DNA of 64,000 nt from Acholoe squamosa (taxonomy: Eukaryota; Annelida; Polychaeta; Phyllodocida; Polynoidae). Shown in pieces: positions 11,355 to 22,479 of this stretch (the first letter of the stretch is position 1; every line of letters begins with the position of its first letter). A program made the translations under genes and the position numbers. The notes beneath the pieces were generated by a model. The model worked only from the letters and a program-made list of their open reading frames with translations. It was not told where the DNA came from and made no database searches. The stretch lies in contig OX439039.1 of assembly GCA_949317995.1 (NCBI GenBank), positions 73,976,002 through 74,040,001 of the forward strand, given 5' to 3'.

Positions 11355-14300
11355 GTAAACCTGCAACTATTTTAAGTTAGCATAATACCTTAATGCCATT
11401 TACTGTAGACCTGGTGTACTATGCGCGACTTATTGCCCCGCCTTATAGGTTTAGCCAAAGTTAGGAGTGTGCGAGCATTTTCAACTATAGAATACTCCTA
11501 AAGTTATCAAAATTTGACTTTAGACATTGTGCCTAATCTGATCTGCCTGAGTTGAGGGTATGCCTTATGTGTTAGGTGGGGTTTTACGATACTCGCCGGG
11601 GTCCCATTAATGCATCTTACCGATCCCATCAAGTCGATACCTGCTTGGATTGTTGGAATGCTGAGAAATTGTCATGCTGAGAAATTACCCACCAGCCCTC
11701 TAGTGGTATACACTAATGAAAATTGAAGTTTGAGTCATTATGTGACCAATGCCGACCTTAGAGGAACCCATACGCATGGTATGATGCATAAGGACACACC
11801 AAAAAATAAGTTGGTCTACAGATTTTGGTTTTGAAAAAATGGTGTGAGCAAGCGATTTTTTTTTTCAAGAATTTTTTGGCGTCCAATGATTCCTTGCTGG
11901 AAAAGTGAGGTGAGCACAAAATTTTTATCTTAATTTTTTTTTGCCAAACATCACAAAGAAAACTTGTAGGAAGTGAAGTCAGCGAAATCCGTAGAAAAGA
12001 TCTTTTTCAAAGAAAAAGAATTTTGTATTTCTGAAAATATGGAGAGAGCGATCCGTAGACCAACTTATTCTTTTGGTGTGGCCTAATGTTAGGGTGTTCA
12101 GGGGGTGGTTTCTTCCTGTTGTTTTCTGGGCGGGAGGAATAGAATGTGGGATGGTTGGGTATTGGGATATAGAATAGACCAGGGGAATGTTGTATGGACT
12201 ACCTGAGGCACATGCGTTTCCTTTCAATCTTCTACTTCCCTCCCTACTCCAATTATAGCTTATGATTTTGAAAATTGCCTATAGTTCAAATGAACGAGAG
12301 ACGATTGTTCATGATTTGAGTCCAAATATTTGAAATGATATTATATTCAGCATTGGTACGGTTGGGTATTGACCGCACACAGGCGCATATCATATTCCTG
12401 ATAAAAAGGATATAGAAAAGACATATTAGTAAAAATCCCAGGCCATATTATCTTAACATACCCCGCCTTTGTAGTTCTATAATAGAACTGTCCACTGTTC
12501 ACTCACCTGACATGGCGTGCTGCCCCCCCCCCCCATATCCCCCTAGCGGCACGGCGCCGCCGCCTGGCGGGGTTTGTGTAGGGGAGCGTATCGGGTGGAC
12601 ATTGTCTGATAGCCGACACCAGAATGGGGGCAGAAAAAAATCCACCATGGAGGAGGCACTGGGTGCATGGCGGGGTAGGGGGGAGGTGTATGCAGACAAA
12701 CAGGAAGTGTCCATTGCAGAAACACTAGTGCAACATATAGGTGGTGCCAAGATGGAACAGGATGAGGGTATCCCTGCTATGTACTGGTTTTATACATAGG
12801 GCTGATCTATGATACCAATAATATGGGGATGTATATGTGTTTTCTTCTATCTTTTTTCCCATTCCTTTTCACTTTCTTTTTTCTTTTAGCTTTTCCTATA
12901 AATTTGGAAATTTAATATATTTGAACAGAAACACTAGTGCAACATGTAGGTGATGCCAAGATGGAACAGGATGAGGGTATCCCTGCTATGTACTGGTTTT
13001 ATACATAGGGCTGATCTATGATACTTATAATATGGGGTGTATATGTGTTTTCCTCTCTTTTTTTCCCCTATTTTTTCCCTTTAGCCTTTTCTATCAATTT
13101 TGAAATTTGATATATTTGAACAGACACGCAAGTGCAGAATGTACGTGATGCCAAGATTGAACAGGGGGAGGGTATCCCTGCTATGTACTGGTTTCATGCA
13201 TTATATAATACCAACAATATGTGTGTTTCTTTATCTCAAATTTCTTTTTTTTTTTTCTTTTCAAAGAATGTTTAGCTTTTTCTATGAATTTTAAAATCTA
13301 ATATATTGAACAGAAACACTAGTGCAACATGTAGCCGGTACGAAGATGGAACAGAATGAGGGTACCCCTGCTATGTACTGGTTTTATACAAAGGAATATC
13401 AATAGAGGGGTATACATGTGGATTTCTTTCTTCTTTAAAAAGAAAGAGATTTTGTAGCTTTTTTACCATAAATTTTGAAATTTAATACATTTGAACACAC
13501 ACTAGTGCAACGTGTAGGTACTACCAAAACGAAACAGGAGGCGAGTATCCCAGCTATGTAATGGGAGATTTATAAACACATAGGCTGTTGTATGATACCA
13601 ACAATATGGGGGATTATACGTAAAAAAGAATCATGGATTTTGTAGCATATTCTACTGTTATTACACAATTTATTATATTTGAACGGAAACACTAGTACTA
13701 CACTGTAGGTCTTGCTAAGATGGATCAGGCACCAATCTCTCTAGGGATATTAGATATAGAAATAAAGCAGGTACCAGTAAGATTTACTGGGTTTATGCAT
13801 TGGACTCTTGTATGACCTCAAGAATATTGGGGCATATGTGAAAAATATAAAGTGGCTATATCTATTGTAATATGGAATTTTATATATTTCAGCTTTGCTT
13901 TGCTTTATGATGGATTTTATTCACATCATTACCTCTTTGCTGTAGGATATTGTGACCTAGAATATTCAACATTTTCATAATCTATTTAAGACATCTCTGA
14001 CCTTCCCGCACCGAAGTCTCCTAAAAAATTCTTCTTCTTTCACAATATTCAGTATTTAAGTAGTTTCCCAATTATTGTGTCAGCAGCCTTTAATAGATCC
14101 CAGATAACCATCCATATGGATATCCTAAGCTGGTATCTCACCCCACCACCATAGATGTAGGAGTGGACAGTTACTAATGTTAATGTGCTATGGTTGTAGA
14201 CACGTGAAGATCTATGACGTGACCACGTACCAGGTGGTACACACCTTGGACTACCCCAGTGCTGTACTCAGTGTAGGAGTGTCTGTAAGTGTGTGTTTTA

Positions 14301-17300
14301 TCCTAATTGTGCCATCTTCTCATTTTTACTATATTCAATTTAACACTTTAATAGCAGCATTATGTTTTATCTATCCTCCATATCCCTATTTTTAGTTGAG
14401 CAGCTGAAAAGGTGTGGGATTTGTAAATGCTACTATAGTCAATTTAATCTATGGCGAAACCTGAAAAGGTGTGGGGGACGCAGTGAAGCTGTTCAGCTCA
14501 GAATGATCAGAGGTGAAAGTGTTAAGGAGATTATTGGATTTTAGGGATTCTCGAGTTCCAAACCTGTACACAAAACCTAAATTTGGGGGGAACGCAATGA
14601 ACATTTCAGTCGTGCACCTTTATTCCTGAATTATTATGAATATCATTTTAAAGTACATTGATTATGTTTTTAAATGACAGAATGTTATCTCTGTTATCTC
14701 CCTGTATATAGGCTGATGACAGTGTGATAGCAGCAGGGATGGTGGACGGCCTGCTATCTGTACAACACAGGAAGGACACAGATGAGAATGACCCCAAAGT
14801 CAAACACAAGAAGAAGGCCTCATACCGCTACAGCGTCAGGGGCAAGGTGCACGTGCCGACACAGGTGAGTAGCTCGTATTGTCCACTGAGCAGCTCAATT
14901 AGAATGCATTAAGCATCTAACTCAGTGAGCAGAAGCTCATTTTTGCTACTACCGGTAGTTTAATGAGCACCTCACATGCCTACTATCAGTTCCCTGCGGT
15001 ACATGTATTCTGAATCTTATAGACCTTGAAGTCTGATTTTATAAAGAATACTAATGTACACAAATTCATTTTTCTTTTTATTATAGTAAAGGTTCTACTG
15101 CATTCTACATTAACGATCATGGACGAATACTGCCTACATTTCAGAGATGTGCTTTAAATCATTTTGAGATCATTGGCAGGTAGAGAATGGACCATGTAAT
15201 AAGAGTGGCTGGTCTCTATTGTTAACAGCACCATCTGATATTCATGTTAATTAGCCCTCACCCACATTCTTAAACATATGAATGTTTTAATGCTTGTGAC
15301 TCTTCCACTGCAGGATGACTTGGTTGTGGAACACAAACGTAAGGAACAACTGAGTAAATACGACAAGCTCTTCAAGAAGTTTGAACACAGCAAGGCTTTG
15401 GACGCTGCCCTAGATGTAAGTCTGGTGAAAATTAAATTTAAAAAAAAAGAAGAAGATAAATAGAATAAAATAATGAATAGAAAATAAACCCCCAAACTCA
15501 TCCTCTAAAACTAAAATCAAAAGCATCACCTTTCACAGTAGGCATCATTACTGCAATCCAATGCGGTATACTTCAGCTGTGCTTCCCGTTTCAGTTTACA
15601 GAATCAGAATCCTTTTTACCCACTCCCCACCACCTCAAAAGTGTCACTTTTCACGCCGCCCAAGAGCTACAGAATAGTTCTAGTTTTTTCTGCCAGGTGG
15701 CGAGAGGTCTGGGTCTACTGCCGCGCCATCTGGTGTCCATTTAGAGAAACTGCCTGTGAGGTGGAGTGTGTGTGTTCCTCTTTTCCACATCTGGCTGCTG
15801 TCGTGACTTGGTTCATCTGTCCCATTGGAACCCAGGGATTTCTCTCAGATGTAGATACTTGGGGGATAAAATAAAATACTGGTAGTGGTGGGTGGAAATA
15901 TCATTATCGCAGTGCCAAAGTACGCATGTAACCCTTCGGACTTGCTCGTTGACCATGCTGATATGTCACACCCACAGCAGTGTTGGCAGGCGAGAGCATC
16001 GTTATTATTTGCAGAGGGTTTTCAAATAAGCAAGGGGCTAGGTCTGTTGAAGAGTTAGGATCCCCTGATATTTCTCAAACTTTTCAGAAAAAAAAATGAT
16101 TATAGGACATCTCAATATTCTGTAGGCTTTGAATTAAGTAGAATTAAGAACTTAGATTTAACAAAACTTGAGAAAAGCAACCTTTGAGATGAATTATAGA
16201 CTGCTGTTAAATGATTCTATGGCATGATTTTCCTGATACATTCAGAATTATTAATTACCTTTTCATATTTAAAAAGATACGAGTACGTATGCGTACCCCG
16301 GAGGTGACGGTGAGCGTGTTGTTGGAGCTCATACGTCGCGGGGGACTGCGAGCTGCTCTAGCAGGACGTGATGAGAAGTCACTCACTGCCATAATCAGAT
16401 TTATACAGAAGTAAGTTATCGAATCTTATTTTTGTAGACATTAGATTCAGTTACGTGATAACATATTGAATACCTTGTAGACAAAATCGTAATATCTTTT
16501 TAAAGGCCTTTTGTCTTTGCAGCTTACTTGACTATCCATCAGATATATCTGCATCAGATATAACCATTTGATTGATTTTCTGAAAACATTATTTGTAATA
16601 TTTGGCTCAGGGACCACCCTGAGTCTATACCGCCGGGTAGGTGGTGGCATTGGAAAAAAGTCAGTTATACAATTTTCAATCTCAATTTTCTACAAAAAAA
16701 AGGATATAAACAAATAAAAGTACCATACATGAGTAGTCCATATATCAGTCTTTAGTTACAGTAAAGAAAAAAATTCAAAAATCCATCCATGAGTTCATAC
16801 AAAATTAAATAAAGAAAAAAGTCATTTCATAGAAATATCTTCTCCAATCCAGTCCTCCATAGGTTTACCTCCGGGCTGGACTTTTCTCTCTTTGTTTCTA
16901 TTTGGTTCGAAAACAGTGTCTAAAAGTGAGACGCTTTGGAAGCCTTTCAAAAACCGCGGGAAAAGTCGCCCTGAGCCCTCTGTGCCAATGCACGTCTTTC
17001 AATTTTTGATTATAGAGCTAGGGTATGAAAATTAAAATATACTATAAGTCAGAAATATCAGAGTGTCTACATCCTCACAATTGTATCTCTTTACAGGAAT
17101 CTAAGTAATCCACGGTACATGAGCACGTTGTTAGATGTTTCCAGTATTTTGATAGGTGAGTCAAATATTTTTCTCAAAAAATGATTTTTTTAAATATCAT
17201 TTTTGTGACTGCACTTCCTTGACATGGCATTAGATCCTTTGTTTATACATGTAGATAATCTGATCCTCTTCTATAACCCTCAGCCCTATAGCCCCCTCTC

Positions 17301-20300
17301 TATGTATAAAAACCCACATGAGTAGCAGTAATCTACCCCATATACAACGCCCAACAATACTTAGCCTCTCATGTCTGCTCCCCTCCCTCTTACACAAACC
17401 AAGGCAAAAATCAGAAATCCTAGAATGTATGTTCAATGTAAATGCATATAATTCGCCATTGTTGATTTATTTGTGTGGCGGATCATTTTCAGACAGAGCG
17501 GGGTGTTTTTGCTTACCCCGGTCGCCATTGTTTTAAGTCTCTCCCAAACAAATGATGCGCGGCAGCACTGCGCGTTGGGATGCAGTGATATCATTGATGC
17601 TGGATGGCGGGTGGTTGGAGTGGGGCCCGCGGGGTTCGGGTTAGAGGTGACAGGAACGTGTGTAATGTAATCACGTCATCCTGGCTATTGAAAATATATA
17701 CGTATTCATCGCAAACACGGCCGGTGTTTTTTGTACACAGACCGTGCTTGCCAACAATAGAGACTGGACTTGTTATGTGTGAGCACTGCCTAGGCAGACA
17801 GTTAACACTTTAAGGGACACACCTCAAAGTGTGTGTTCCCTCCAGTAACTGAGACTTACTTTATGATGCACCCATGCAGTGGGCGAGGATACACTAATGC
17901 ACTGCATTGGTGCATCATGTTTTGGCCTGTACCATACCTGGAGGGTTGGCTAGATGGATGGCTGCAGTACTGGCAACTTTCTAGCCAGGGCTGCATTCAT
18001 GCATCATGATGACCAGTTTGCATGATACATTAAAGCATAATGTGACACTTAAAGGGTTAAAGCTATAATAATACCTTGCTGTCTGGTGGGTTTCTAGGTT
18101 GTGCTGTCAAACAGCCTTAGTATCATGTTATATGAATGACGTTTCTATAGACAGCCATGCATCCCTCCCAGCATCATAGTTAAACGGGTAGGTAGCTTAG
18201 GGTGACATTGGTGTCAGGGATGTTTAAAACAGTTAGGGGTAGGTTGGCAGTCTCCTTGCTGGCCATTCAGGCCTGCAGATTTTATCATTCTGCGGGATTG
18301 ATTTTGGCAGGACCGAATACCTAAAGCTTATTCATTATTGTCAGGAAAGAAATAATGACAAACAAGAATTAAATCACTCTTTAAACCTTAACAAACAGTT
18401 ATGTCTTTTGTTTTAGACTGTAAAGACTGTAATAATATTCCAATTTTCAAGCCGTAAAGAAACAAAATATAGCCCAAGGTCCCAAGATTACAGCCAGACA
18501 TTCTGCAGGCTTGGTAGCGATTTTGCCGGCAAAAGTCAGTGTCCTGCAAGTTTTCGTATTGACTAGGTTTGTGGGTAAAATACGCCCTGGCTACATGAAA
18601 AGGTGTGAATATGGGTAGGGGGGGGGGTAAGTAGCCAGGATTTTATAGCTTAGGGCAGAGGCATGAATATATGAAGAAACATTTATATCTCTGTTTAGGG
18701 TGACAGTGGTCTCCAGGGGTACATGGGGGTCGATAGGTTGGGGTGACATTCGCGTCAGGGGTATACATGTACTGCTAGGTGACATTGGTGTCCAGGGGTA
18801 CATAGGGGTAGATAGGTTAGGGTGACATTGGTGTCCAGGGATACATAGGGGTAGATAGGTTAGGGTGATATTGATGCCCAGGGGTACATAGGGGTAGATA
18901 GGTTAGGGTGACATTGGTGTCCAGGGGTACATAGGGGTACATAGGTTAGGGTGACATTGGTGTTCAGGGGTACATAGGGATAGATAGGTTAGAGTGACAT
19001 TGTCCAGGGGTACATAGGGGCAGATAGCTTAGGGTGACATTGGTGTCCAGGGGTACATAGGGGCAGATAGCTTAGGGTGACAATGGTGTCCAGGTTATGT
19101 GAGGGTATTCAGAGGTACATGAAGGCAAGCAGCTCAGGGAAACATGTTTCACTGGGACAATCTGTTCCTGGTATACCTTGGACCATATTATGAGAATATA
19201 AGACAGAGAGCAGACCTGCCACTTCTCAACCCCCAGCTGCGCTCTGTGTGTTCAGAATGGTCTCATATGCTGCCGTCTTGTGGAAACTAACTACATCATT
19301 GGGTGAATCTGAGTAGGGTAATACAGCTCCCCAGCGGTACAGAACTCACACCCTATCCCATTTAACTACCGACATCTCCATGCCTCTCTTGTTCTCATAT
19401 TTGTTTTTCATACAAGGGAGGAAATATTGTCATAGTGGGCAGCATGCTGTGTGTACTTTTCCTGCTAAAGGGTGTAGGATGATCCAAGGTGGTCTATTCT
19501 CACGAGTTTGGTCAAAATGATATTATAATATGCATCACTGCTGTACAACAACTTTCTACTGGGGGAAAAACCATAAATTATGTACTCTAGACTATTACCT
19601 TGCGTATAAGGCGGGGCTTATACACACACCCCACATGCATATTGTAGGACCCTCCCAATGTCTCTGCACGCGTTATACCTGAGGTATTTAGTATGATATG
19701 GGATAGTACTAAACTTCAAAACTAAACCCTTCTATGAGCTTTGTAATACGGGATTTATAAACACCATATTACAGGTAGTTAGTGTTCCCAAAATTGTCCA
19801 AAGGTTTAAATGAGGCACGTTTTATGTAGCCCAAAGAATTAATGCAAATTTCCAAACTTTTTCCCCTCTTGGTTTTTGGCCAAACTTGTCATAAGGGACC
19901 AACTGTAGACAGATGGGAGAGAAATGGGAATGATGGCTGTGGGGTGGATGGGGGGTAAAAACACAATGTGTATATTATCCACAACACGACCTGCTAGTGG
20001 TATTTAGAAGGGTATGTTTATTTCCTGTGGAAGTGCAATGGGATATTCCACACCAGTAAATCCATGTAGAGAAAAAAAGAGGTATTACTTCTTTTGAAAG
20101 TATGAGCCTAGATATGTTTAAAGATGTTCATTACAACCGAAGGCACTGTGTTATGTTAGTGATACAATAGAAAGATGGGTTGAGAGAAGGGTGATAGAAA
20201 AAAAATTGAAAGGGAGTATGATAAAAGTGACGAGAGAAAGACAAAAGAGTAAGAGACAGAGACTTACAATTTGGAGGGAACAATTGGGAAAGTGAGAAAA

Positions 20301-20733
20301 GAGAGAGGGGAGATTGTCAGATTGATAGCTGTTAGCTGGTAGAGGGGGTTCAAGTGAGTGAGCCCGTGCACATCTGGTAGATAAAAGAGAGTGAGGGGCA
20401 TAATCATTGAGAGTCAATATATGCCATAATTCCCTTCATCAAGCAGTCAAATCTATCTGTACTTAACCTAACAGTTACCTTCCTCTTCTCTTTCCTGCAG
20501 AGATCTACAGTGAGCAGCTCGGACAGAGCGCAGTGGTTGATGAGCTGCTTGGCCGCCTGAAGGACACGGTGGACCAGGAGGCCAGTTACATGCGCTCACT
20601 CATGGAGATCATGGGATCCATGGACACTCTCTTTGCCGCATCGGAACGCGATGACATGAGGTCAACGTCATCAGCGACAGACGCTGCTGTGACGTTAACG
20701 CCATCTAGTGCTGCTTTACATGAGCCATCCTGA
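11219..20733 (+). CDS. UTP15: UTP15, U3 snoRNA-associated protein 15 (3' part of the gene, 7 exons)
   Basis: Exons join as 11219-11354, 14200-14284, 14712-14864, 15314-15415, 16277-16410, 17097-17155 and 20501-20733. This gives 902 nt that stay in frame across six GT-AG introns: 299 residues plus TGA. The first three exons encode the last WD40 blades ([14 protein letters not shown], then [10 protein letters not shown], then [18 protein letters not shown]). The rest is the helical UTP15 C-terminal domain, with landmarks [39 protein letters not shown] and [13 protein letters not shown]. In known biology UTP15 belongs to the t-UTP subcomplex of the small-subunit processome, which links rDNA transcription to 18S pre-rRNA processing in the nucleolus. 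The human protein is about 518 residues, so roughly 220 N-terminal residues are missing. No upstream exon was recognised between 1 and 11218, so the 5' exons probably lie outside the window or are too short to recognise by eye. The family call is very secure. Confidence 0.95.
11792..12083 (-). mobile_element. Tourist/Harbinger-like MITE, copy A (reverse orientation)
   Basis: Termini GGACACACCAAAAAATAAG and its inverse ending GGTGTGGCC; perfect 3-bp duplication TAA (11789-11791 and 12084-12086). It has the same interior as the copies at 47.9, 51.9 and 54.4 kb but inverted. It lies in a UTP15 intron. Confidence 0.8.
12715..13725 (+). repeat. Tandem array of ~190-bp units, about six copies
   Basis: The unit start GAACAGAAACACTAGTGCAA or a close variant recurs at about 12715, 12923, 13119, 13310, 13492 and 13680. 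Spacings are 208, 196, 191, 182 and 188 bp. Each unit then has AAGATGGAACAGGATGAGGG, a CTGCTATGTACTGG box and a T-rich stretch. Divergence rises along the array. It lies within the first recognised UTP15 intron. Confidence 0.85.
14200..14284 (+). CDS. UTP15: UTP15 coding exon (WD40 blade)
   Basis: Acceptor TGGTTGTAG ends at 14199 and donor GTAAGT starts at 14285. One base completes the Arg codon split from the previous exon, giving [11 protein letters not shown]. It continues [19 protein letters not shown], as in UTP15 of other animals. It ends in phase 0. Confidence 0.93.
14712..14864 (+). CDS. UTP15: UTP15 coding exon (end of propeller, basic linker)
   Basis: Acceptor TATATAG and donor GTGAGT; 153 nt, phase 0 at both ends. 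It encodes [20 protein letters not shown] followed by a lysine-rich linker ([17 protein letters not shown]). This matches the last strand of the propeller and the basic segment before the C-terminal domain. Confidence 0.93.
15314..15415 (+). CDS. UTP15: UTP15 coding exon (start of C-terminal domain)
   Basis: Acceptor CACTGCAG and donor GTAAGT; 102 nt, phase 0 at both ends. It encodes [20 protein letters not shown] and [12 protein letters not shown], the opening helix of the UTP15 C-terminal domain. Confidence 0.93.
15723..15736 (-). promoter_or_regulatory. CTCF-like motif in a UTP15 intron
   Basis: GCGCCATCTGGTGT is the reverse of ACACCAGATGGCGC, a good fit to the CTCF core with one mismatch at the 5' edge. 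A weaker partial match (CCAGGTGGCGAG) lies 20-30 bp away. Confidence 0.45.
16277..16410 (+). CDS. UTP15: UTP15 coding exon (C-terminal domain)
   Basis: Donor GTAAGT at 16411. The acceptor AAAAAG has no strong pyrimidine tract but is the AG that keeps the frame, so the start is slightly less certain than the rest. It encodes [19 protein letters not shown] and [18 protein letters not shown], the most conserved part of the C-terminal domain. It ends in phase 2. Confidence 0.88.
17097..17155 (+). CDS. UTP15: UTP15 coding exon (59 nt, C-terminal domain)
   Basis: Acceptor TCTTTACAG and donor GTGAGT. It encodes [19 protein letters not shown], matching the family's NLSQPRF-type segment. It ends in phase 1, and its last G joins AG of the final exon to make Glu. 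Confidence 0.92.
17802..18060. mobile_element. TTAA-flanked element with CCCTTTAAG-type ends (TGCATCATG family)
   Basis: TTAACACTTTAAGGG at the left and CACTTAAAGGGTTAA at the right form an inverted pair, with TTAA outermost on both sides. Inside are three TGCATCATG-type motifs and GGGCTGCATTCATG. A TTAA target duplication is typical of piggyBac and Kolobok elements (inference). It is the best-bounded copy of the family. Confidence 0.6.
18698..19096 (+). repeat. 43-bp minisatellite, about nine units
   Basis: Unit: GGGTGACATTGGTGTCCAGG, then GGTACATAGG and GGTAGATAGGTTA. The units at about 18790-18990 are the most alike and both ends decay. An isolated unit-like piece lies at about 18187-18224. 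It lies in the last UTP15 intron. Confidence 0.85.
20501..20733 (+). CDS. UTP15: UTP15 terminal coding exon
   Basis: Acceptor CTTTCCTGCAG ends at 20500. It encodes [40 protein letters not shown] and a Ser/Thr/Ala-rich tail ending HEPS before TGA at 20731-20733. The tail after DTLFAASE is not conserved in the family, as is usual. Confidence 0.94.
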
Positions 20734-21065
20734 GTGTGATTTTAAGGCATGGACTCATAGGATTTAAATAGGATCAAATTTAAATGTTAAAGAAGAGGGC
20801 TGGGGGTTGTTTGAGAAAGGGAATTTAAGTATGGCAAATATGCTATGATGCCGATTGAGTGATGGGTGTGGAAAGATGCATGTACAAAAGGTCTTGAATG
20901 GAAAGAACAGTATAGAAAGAGTATTTTAACTGTTATTTAGTCCTTCCATGTATAAGGATGAGGATTGCCGCCTGGATGAACTGACCATATCTACCAGATA
21001 AGTGGTCGTATAAATGTATAAAAATTGTGTGAATGAAAATAAAAATGTATGAAACATTTAAGTTA
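20734..21065 (+). other. UTP15: UTP15 3' UTR with polyadenylation signal
   Basis: The 3' UTR follows the TGA. An AATAAA signal lies at 21038-21043, so cleavage is expected about 10-30 bases beyond it. No other candidate signal lies closer to the stop. Confidence 0.7.
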
Positions 21066-22479
21066 TCTGTTGCTTTTGAAAGTATTGTGCAGCGATTCTG
21101 CATACTGTAAACCCATGTGTATTTTTTTTTACCTTTATTGGCTCAAAGTCAGGCATCTACAGGGTAGCTTAACGCATTTTATGGCGTATATGTATTACAG
21201 CATGGGATCGCGTTTTGAAGAAATATCCGAGATGGTGTCACTGTCCCTTCTCTGGGGTAGTATTTGAGATGGATCTAAAAGGGGAAAAATCCTGAAAAGG
21301 TCTAAGACCAATCCCCTTTATCAATGTTAAATCATTTTCTCATTAGATATATTCAAATATCACAAGGATGCCCAATTCCGCCTTCAAATTTCCGAGATTT
21401 TAGATATATCCTGAAGAATCCCATGCCTAATATTAGCAAATTCAAATTGCGGTCGCAAATATGAGCTGCGGATTTCAGAAAGCAACTACGGTTAGTGTCT
21501 CTCAATTTAGGGTTTGGTCTAGGCGCCTTGTAGGATCATACTGCTCATTGTAGGATCATACTGCTGTTCCCAGGTGCGCCTTATATGCCTGGTATTACGG
21601 TAGTACCAAACTTCTTAAAATCAAGCCTGACAAGCGCAATGTCAATGATAAATATCTCACTAGGGGGTGTGGTGTGTTGGCTAATACATATTTCTATAGA
21701 AAACGTGTGACGAAGGGGTGGTGATGGTGGGGGGGGGGGGGTCCAAAATGGCCTAAAAAAAGCGTGACATCCTCATGTATCAGCCCCAAGGTCAATCAAT
21801 CCTCCCCGTCATTCAGCATCATTTGGTGGCGCCACCTTGTGGTTCATAGATGAGGCAGCCAGGGACCCCGCTTTTGGTAGGCTGGAAACCTACCCCTGAA
21901 TTCCACTCCCGCTTCTCTCCCACTACATGGAAGCCTTGGACAACTTGTTGGAAACTGTTGGATGTGCATGAGTGAGCACACTTTCCCAGCAGATGTTATC
22001 ACTGATAGGTTATCTGAATAAGTGAGGGAGAGTGTGAAATGAGACTGAGACAGAGTGCAGAATAAACATCCACTAATCACCCCCAATTAAGGGATTAGGA
22101 TAAGAATCTCTTTGATATAATAAGATTATATTTCTGTAATCCTCCCTCTCCCTGTCTGTGACCTGACCTTGACACAGGAGGGAGTAAGGGGAGAGGGTTG
22201 GGGGGTGGAGCCCTATGCCTGCGGTAGTTATACAGACCGCAGATGCCCAGCGTATGCTTTTGGACGAGTCTTTCATCACCAGCTTGGGGTGGGAGGGTAT
22301 CTTTTAAAGGGAACACGTAGTGGAAGGACGTACATGTATTGTGCAGGCTTTAAATCTGATCATATAAGCCCTCAGACTTTGGTACTACCGTCAATTTACT
22401 GGATTCATTCTTATTGCAGACTAGGTATGAATACCACTTTATTTTGGATTCATTGACCCAACTTGGAAAGAACAAAACG
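21066..22479. other. Intergenic region between the convergent 3' ends
   Basis: Contains the 21.9-kb copy of the dispersed repeat, a fragment with TAAGGCGCACC-type motifs (near 21570-21600), a G run near 21730 and the CTCF-like motif. No exon is seen. Confidence 0.6.
21827..21842 (-). promoter_or_regulatory. CTCF-like motif between the two convergent genes
   Basis: TGGCGCCACCTTGTGG is the reverse of CCACAAGGTGGCGCCA, a full match to the CTCF core. It sits between the 3' ends of UTP15 and CCPG1, a typical place for a boundary element (inference). Confidence 0.5.

Noticed and set aside
18698..19096. Interstitial telomere
   Set aside because: TTAGGG occurs once per 43-bp unit, not in tandem, so it is a minisatellite rather than a telomere relic.
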